Shown piece after piece: positions 59,121-64,000 of a stretch of DNA of 64,000 bases (position 1 is the stretch's first letter; every line of letters begins with the position of its first letter). The notes under the pieces were generated by a model, which saw only the letters and a list, made by a program, of their open reading frames with translations, was not told where the DNA came from and did not search any database. The DNA lies in contig SIJG01000026.1 of NCBI GenBank assembly GCA_023374025.1, forward strand, positions 947,715-1,011,714, read 5' to 3'. This DNA comes from Heterodera schachtii. Lineage: Eukaryota > Nematoda > Chromadorea > Rhabditida > Heteroderidae. The translations under genes were made by a program, and so were the position numbers.

Positions 59121-59660
59121 ACACCTCACCATCGCCTTTCGTGTAGCCGAATTGCACTCCCGATTCGCCAAGCTCTGTGGACATCGCTTTTTCAAAGGGC
59201 GAGGATGTGATATTAGTTAAATCATTTAATTCTCATTTGACTTAATTTTATTTAATTGTTTTTCTTTCTCATTTTGTCCGTTTGCTTTAAATTGTATTTC
59301 CCGCCATTTTATGTTTACTGTATTATCGATTGTTTTCTGCTGTTGACCCTTCACCATTTCACTTCCCTTAGTCAGTCGTGGTTGTTTTATGATTTCTTTG
59401 GTTTTTGTTCTTCTGCTGTGGATTTTATTTGCTGCTCCGGACTTTTAATTGTAAAAGTAAATTGTTTGGATTTGGTTTTGGATAATTGGTTTTGGATTTG
59501 GGATACAATTCCCCCATTCCCATTTGGCTAAGTGAGTGTGGGCTTCATCTTCTTTTTGTTTACGACGGACGGACTAATCTTTAATGAGGATACAATATGT
59601 AAGTTTACTAATAAATAAACTGGGTTTTCAGTCGGTTATATTCTTCTTCCTTATGGTGAC
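59121..59660 (+). other. 3' tail of the retroelement relic, with AATAAA signals
   Basis: After the second frame the sequence becomes T-rich. A frame shifted relative to the SGNH ORF runs to 59220 and ends in RFAKLCGHRFFKGRGC, possibly a Cys/His-bearing remnant. AATAAATAAA (59610-59619) gives two poly(A) signals. TTCTTCCTTATGGTGACTCC (about 59645) resembles an LTR end plus primer-binding site, unverified. The 91-codon frame at 59256-59531 is Phe/Leu/Cys-rich and probably non-coding. Confidence 0.4.
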
Positions 59661-62361
59661 TCCGGAAAAAGAGTTTTTAGAAAATATTATTATTTTATTT
59701 TTCTTGCAATGGAATTATCTGGCTAAACAGACGTAAATTTGTCTAATTTTGAACATAAATTAAATTATTAATATTTTTTTTTTGTTTTATTAAAATCCCC
59801 AAATATCGGATCCCCAAATGTCGTACGGTCCCAAAATGTCGGGTCCCCAAGTTGTAAATCCCCAAAAGTCGGGTAGCAAGAATGGGCATTTTAAATTTTT
59901 CATATAATCAATCCATAAAGGTTAGATCCTAAGGAAAGAAATGTTTTAAATTTGTGTTTTTATGTGTTTCAATCTTATTTATTTCATTTAAAAAAATCTT
60001 TAATTTAAATTCATCATAATTCTCTCTTAACTAACTAAACAGCAACTTTTTTTAATATATATTTTATTCAATTATAATTATTGAATGTTTTGTTAATTTT
60101 ATTTAATTAAAATTTATAAAATATTTTTTTATTTAATATTTCCACTTCTTTTATTTTTTGAAAAATTTTAAAAAATCCATATGGTTAAAAATTCATGATT
60201 TTAAGAATATAAATAATAACAATTTTAGTAAACTTTTTAATTAGTGAAAAATATTTGTAATTATTCATAATAATGTAATAATAATGTTAAAAAATTCAAA
60301 CAAAAATATATTTTGTAATTTAGTATATGAATAATTTGAAAATTGATACCAGGTAATTAAATTAAACATAATTTTAGCTATTATTCCGTAAGGATAATCA
60401 AAATAATAAAAAGAATTGTGAGAAAAAACTAAATGCAAAATATCAATTAAAATTTACTCAACTAAAAAAGAAGAAGCTTTAAGGAATTTGAATGTTATTA
60501 AAAAAATAATATGATTGTAATATGAAAACAAGTTTTTAAAAAATCGAAGGTGATGGCAACAATAAGTGCCTGAATAACATGGGTAATTTTGATTTAGAAA
60601 AAAGTGAAATAAAAATAATCAAATATGCAACAAAATTATAAAATTCACTTATACAAAGTAATTTCAAATTCACTTACAGTTTATAAAAAAATAATTAAAA
60701 GAATTAGCAACTTATAGAAAATACAAAAGTAATATTTAAATAAATTATTTTAAAATAAGATTATTCAAATTATCGTACACTAACAATTTCACAATAAAGA
60801 AGAAACCATTAATTTAATTTATGAACTATTCACTAGCAATCAATCAAATAGCCTATGACGCGGCAAAAAGCAAGTGAAATTCATTTTTAGATGAAATAAA
60901 GAATATTTTTATGATACTAAATATGTAAATTCAAAAAAAGATAAATTAAAAAAAAAATTCAAATAATTATGTTGCTGGAATTTTCGAAATAATAAGAAAT
61001 CGTAAACAATAATTAGTATTCGCCTAAATATATATCATATTTTAAAACAAGAAAATAATGGTAATAAATTTAATAATAAAACTGTCAAAGATTAAAAATA
61101 AAAAATTTTAATTAAAAAATAATATCTTGGGTTAAAAAACAAAATTATAATTAATTCTCAATAAAGTATTAAAATCTTTTTATATTCATATTTTTCAATA
61201 AGAGAATAAATGGAGTTAATTATCGTTACATTAAAAAGCAATAAATATTATTTTGATTATTTATTTTATTTGTGTATTTATTTAAACTAAGAAAAAAAAT
61301 TTCCTAATTATTCGAATATTTAAACATTATAAATTATTATTTGCATTCTATTACAAGAATTAATTATTGATTTGCTAAGATGCGTCTGAGATCTTTCGTG
61401 TTTCGTTCGCTGAAAATGAAGGTAACTTCAATTCGGAAGCCATTAAAATTAACTGTTAAATAAATATTTTCTTATTGTGTATTAGATTTTAAATTACATA
61501 ATTTTTTCCCCATTTAATGAGTTTTTTAGTATTTCTTTCAATAATTGATGAAAAATAGGGCTCTTTAATATGTATAGTTTATTTAAAAGGTATTTAGTTT
61601 ATTTAAAGGTGAATTAATATTTTAATTTGATAAATAAATTTGTTTAATTCAAATCGAATATTTTTTAATTATACGTTGTTTTTTCATGTTATCAGACAAT
61701 AATTAATTCATATAAAATATTTGATATTTTAATTCATTTACAATTATTATTAATCAAAAAATTGGTGTATTATTACTTTTTGCTAAATTGTCTTATAAAT
61801 TATTTATTTTATTAGAAATATTATTATTTTGTATTGGTTGTGTCGATCTAATGCGAGTGAATTTGTGAAGTCTTTTTAAATATTTTCATATTTTAAATTA
61901 TATAATTATTAATTTATTCCCATTTAATGAGTACTAAAATTAAATTAAATTCTGTCTCGATACGGTTTACTTTAATTACTATTTTTATTCTTTAATTCAA
62001 TGAAATAGAACACATATTCACTATTTAATTATTTCTTTTTTTATATAAATATTCCATAATTAAGTATAAGTATTTTTTTTAAGCCTTTAGAGATTTTTCA
62101 CAAATTTTTATTTAATTTCTTTTCTTTAAAATTATATTAGAGTATTTCTTGTGATTTTCCTATCTTTAAATTATTTAACCATTATCATTAAATCTTGTCA
62201 GCCAAATATTGTCCAATTTCTGGGGGGATTATCTATTATCGCCGTTATTATTTGCTAGAATTGTTTGTTTAAAATGATATAAATAAAAAATCTTAAACAT
62301 TTGTTTCAATGGGTTTTTTCTATTAAAAATTAAAACAGATTGAATTACTGTAACATGTTTT
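59661..62361. other. AT-rich intergenic stretch, no gene seen
   Basis: A-rich at about 60.3-61.15 kb and T-rich after 61.5 kb. A GC-balanced segment with TGTTTCGTTCGCTG lies at about 61381-61430. No frame or RNA gene recognised. Confidence 0.45.
59796..59875. repeat. Degenerate 16-bp tandem repeat, about five units
   Basis: Units of the form TCCCCAAA-TGTCGG(G/A): TCCCCAAATATCGGA, TCCCCAAATGTCGTACGG, TCCCAAAATGTCGGG, TCCCCAAGTTGTAAA, TCCCCAAAAGTCGGG. Confidence 0.85.
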
Positions 62362-62594
62362 AGCGGTTAGCCGACATTTCGGACCAAATGTCTTGGTTGA
62401 ATTTTCTAAAAACAACAAAAAGTAAAACAATTTTTTTTGAAAATTCGATGACCTAAATTGTTTTATACCAAAGTAGACTTATAGCAAATTAATTTTACTT
62501 TGAAGTATTAAAATTTCTTGAAAATGCATTCGTATTTTTTTCTTTTTTCGACAATTCAACCTAGACATTTGGTCCGCAAATGTCGCACTACGCC
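62362..62594. mobile_element. MITE, about 230 bp, with about 35-bp TIRs
   Basis: The left arm includes CCGACATTTCGGACCAAATG then TCTTGGTTGAATT. The right arm, on the reverse strand, includes GCGACATTTGCGGACCAAAT then GTCTAGGTTGAATT. Similarity continues outward into (A/G)GCG-T-AG text on both sides. There is no coding frame inside. The target duplication is unclear (a TTTT-like flank). Confidence 0.8.
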
Positions 62595-63257
62595 ATTTTT
62601 ACGTTTATTACATGCATTTTTATTTAAAAATTTTCAAAAAGCCAACACTGAAAATGAATTAAATAAATTTATACTTTTTTAATTGAATTCTATGTTTGGT
62701 TATAAAAATGTAGGCATTCCGTTTATTTAATTGTGTATTAATATTTAATTTAGTGTTATTATTCTTTATTACTTTTTTTGACATTTTTACAAATTAAACT
62801 TTGATTTTTTTTTTGAGTTTCTATTATATTTATAGCATTAACATTAAAATATATGCGAATAATTAGGAAATGTTTACTAGTTAAATACTAAAATAAATAA
62901 ATAAATAAACAAATAATTTTATTGCTTTTTAAATATTTAAATTAAAAAAATCATTTATAAAATGAAATAAAATTATTTTATTGATTATTATTAATTAATT
63001 CCATTTGAAAAGATTATATTTTACATTTCATTATAAATTGTGCTTTTAATTAAATAATTGCTTTACTAATTTAAATATTAACTTTCACATAACTTGTTGT
63101 GAAAGGTTTTTTCTAATCATCGTCCGCATTCGTACGTAATTTTTGTTTTGATTATATATAATAGTAGATATATTATCTAATCTAATTATTTATGTATATG
63201 TATAAGAATATTATTTTTATTGTATTTTATTATATTAGTTATCAATTATTAAATTTA
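62595..63257. other. AT-rich sequence, no gene seen
   Basis: Non-coding AT-rich sequence up to the abrupt composition change at the LINE start. Confidence 0.5.
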
Positions 63258-63265
63258 CAAGTTGC

Positions 63266-63409
63266 ATGACCAAGGAGCAGCTGTCGGAGAGGCGGAAAAT
63301 GATCGAAGAATGCGCGAAGAAAAGACAGGCGGACAACGGTGATTGGGTGATATATGCCAATCAGGTCGTGCTGAGACAGGACATTGACCATATTCGAAAA
63401 AATTTTTAA
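63266..63409 (+). pseudogene. LINE ORF1 C-terminal fragment, 47 codons
   Basis: The frame from the ATG at 63266 ends with TAA at 63407-63409 and reads MTKEQLSERRKMIEECAKKR followed by WVIYANQVVLR. LTKEQ-x-ERRK followed by a basic-rich helix and a W/V-V-I-Y-x-N-x-V strand resembles the C-terminus of ORF1 proteins in CR1/L2/Jockey-type LINEs, as I remember it. The sequence upstream in frame is AT-rich host DNA with a TAG at 63236, so the N-terminal part is missing through 5' truncation. A minus-strand 61-codon frame over the same bases is a shadow. Confidence 0.6.
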
Positions 63410-63569
63410 ATTGTCCAACCAAATCACTGCAAATTACCTATAATTATTACCCAAAAGTACAAAAATTTTTCCGGTCAGTAAAAAATTTTTACCAAAAATT
63501 AATCATCCAAATTTTTTAATAAAAAATAAAGGGAATGTTAAATGCTGTCTAGTAAACATAAGGTCAATA

Positions 63570-64000
63570 ATGAATAAAATCGATGAAATAGCACTTATTT
63601 TAGAAACAGAAAAAATTGACATTCTTTTAATCACTGAGACTTGGACCAAAGACGGGGAAGAAATCAATTTTTGCCCTTGGATAAAAGATAATTACAATTA
63701 TATTTTTTCATCAAGGAAATCAAAAACTTGTGGGGGCGGTTGTGGTATTCTAATCAGAAAAGAAATTGGATTTTTTACTAAATTTTCGGATTCAAAATTT
63801 AATTCTGAAATCTTAGTTATTCAACTTCAAAATTTACAGTGCATCAGATTTGTTTTGGTGTATAGGCCACCCAAAACAACACTCAAACAAACAGAAAATT
63901 TGTTTAAATTTTTGCAAAAATTTTTTAATGAAAATGCAGTAACTTTAGGAGATTTTAATTTACCGAATAAGGATTTGGTATGGAAAAATGGGCATCCCTA
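63570..64000 (+). CDS. LINE ORF2, apurinic/apyrimidinic-type endonuclease domain (partial)
   Basis: Open in frame from 63445 (after a TAA) to the window edge. The ATG at 63570 gives 143 visible codons. Endonuclease signatures numbered from that Met: LLITETW at 19-25 (the Glu that binds the metal ion is residue 23), CGGGCGILIRK at 54-64, FVLVYRPP at 94-101 and LGDFNLP at 126-132. The conserved Asn of the N-terminal NIRS motif lies five codons before this Met (VNIRSIMNK). The functional protein therefore starts further upstream, and no ATG exists between 63445 and 63569. The start may use a non-AUG codon, readthrough or reinitiation after ORF1, or the ATG was lost. The domain nicks target DNA for target-primed reverse transcription. 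The reverse transcriptase would follow beyond 64000. No stop or frameshift is visible in 63445-64000. Confidence 0.85.
   Translation, partial: MNKIDEIALILETEKIDILLITETWTKDGEEINFCPWIKDNYNYIFSSRKSKTCGGGCGILIRKEIGFFTKFSDSKFNSEILVIQLQNLQCIRFVLVYRPPKTTLKQTENLFKFLQKFFNENAVTLGDFNLPNKDLVWKNGHP

Larger units (their letters stand above)
56756..59660 (+). mobile_element. Degenerate Gag/SGNH retroelement relic
   Basis: This 2.9-kb stretch is much more GC-rich than its surroundings (about 45% in the coding part). It holds a leader with repeated mini-hairpins, a Gag capsid-like frame and an SGNH-esterase-like frame. After these come a T-rich tail and two overlapping AATAAA signals at 59610-59619, then GGTGACTCCGG, which resembles the junction between an LTR and a primer-binding site. 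I see no reverse transcriptase, protease or integrase and could not match the two ends as LTRs. It is either a non-autonomous element or the remnant of a larger one. Boundaries are set by composition only. Confidence 0.65.
63258..64000 (+). mobile_element. Non-LTR retrotransposon (LINE), 5'-truncated, continues past window
   Basis: From about 63258 the composition changes sharply, and an ORF1 C-terminal fragment is followed by the start of ORF2. An abrupt 5' end in the middle of ORF1 is the usual result of incomplete target-primed reverse transcription. The endonuclease type and the two-ORF order fit the CR1/L2/Jockey group of LINEs; I cannot place it further without the reverse transcriptase, which lies beyond the window. 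Confidence 0.75.

Noticed and set aside
56756..59660. Contaminating sequence, because G+C is much higher than around it
   Set aside because: Retroelement coding regions in AT-rich genomes often keep higher G+C, and the frame decay and AT-rich flanks fit an old insertion. Read mapping would settle it.

Overview
The window looks like non-coding DNA from a eukaryotic nuclear genome. Most of it is roughly 80% A+T by eye, with long poly-T and poly-A textures and no dense gene order, operons, Shine-Dalgarno sites or cellular protein gene that I recognise. The style (extreme A+T, a CR1/L2/Jockey-like LINE, a Tc1/mariner-like end, MITEs, a Gag-plus-SGNH retroelement, GC-rich palindromic mini-islands) suits a compact invertebrate genome, possibly a nematode. 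That is inference only; no diagnostic host gene is present.

Layout. 0.4-2.0 kb: tandem array of about 208-bp units with a 625-bp higher-order period. 4.0-6.3 kb: a Tc1/mariner-like end and two MITEs, one with clean TIRs and a 6-bp target duplication. 6.3-23 kb: AT desert whose T-rich strand switches sides, with one GC island (7.9 kb) and one GC-elevated unrecognised stretch (15.3-15.8 kb). 23.0-23.6 kb: GC hairpin, tRNA-like Pol III promoter and GC island, in that order. 27.9-32.9 kb: a nearly identical 1.49-kb direct duplication whose second copy abuts a 1.13-kb TIR element. 36-37.7 kb: G/C homopolymer foldback, another GC hairpin and a 500-bp pyrimidine tract flanked by direct repeats. 49.0-50.3 kb: a composite 1.2-kb element with 40-bp flanking direct repeats, palindromic ends, inverted GC hairpins and a tRNA-like promoter. 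51.7 kb: an 82-bp GC island with an 11-bp target duplication. 53.9-54.4 kb: a further relative of the hairpin/tRNA-like element.

Coding material is confined to two places. At 56.8-59.7 kb a GC-richer relic carries a Gag capsid-like ORF, then in the same frame but after three stop codons a degenerate SGNH/GDSL-esterase-like ORF. Its leader holds eight copies of a 14-16-nt mini-hairpin. From about 63.26 kb to the window end is the 5'-truncated start of a non-LTR retrotransposon: the last 47 codons of ORF1, then the endonuclease domain of ORF2, which runs off the window.

The main candidate for something undescribed is the GC-hairpin family. A stem of about 11 bp with a GATA/TATC tetraloop recurs at five places plus two degenerate ones. 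In three clusters it sits with a tRNA-like A/B-box or B-box in a consistent orientation and beside GC islands. This suggests a tRNA-derived, non-autonomous foldback/SINE-like family. All positions and identities come from reading by eye.
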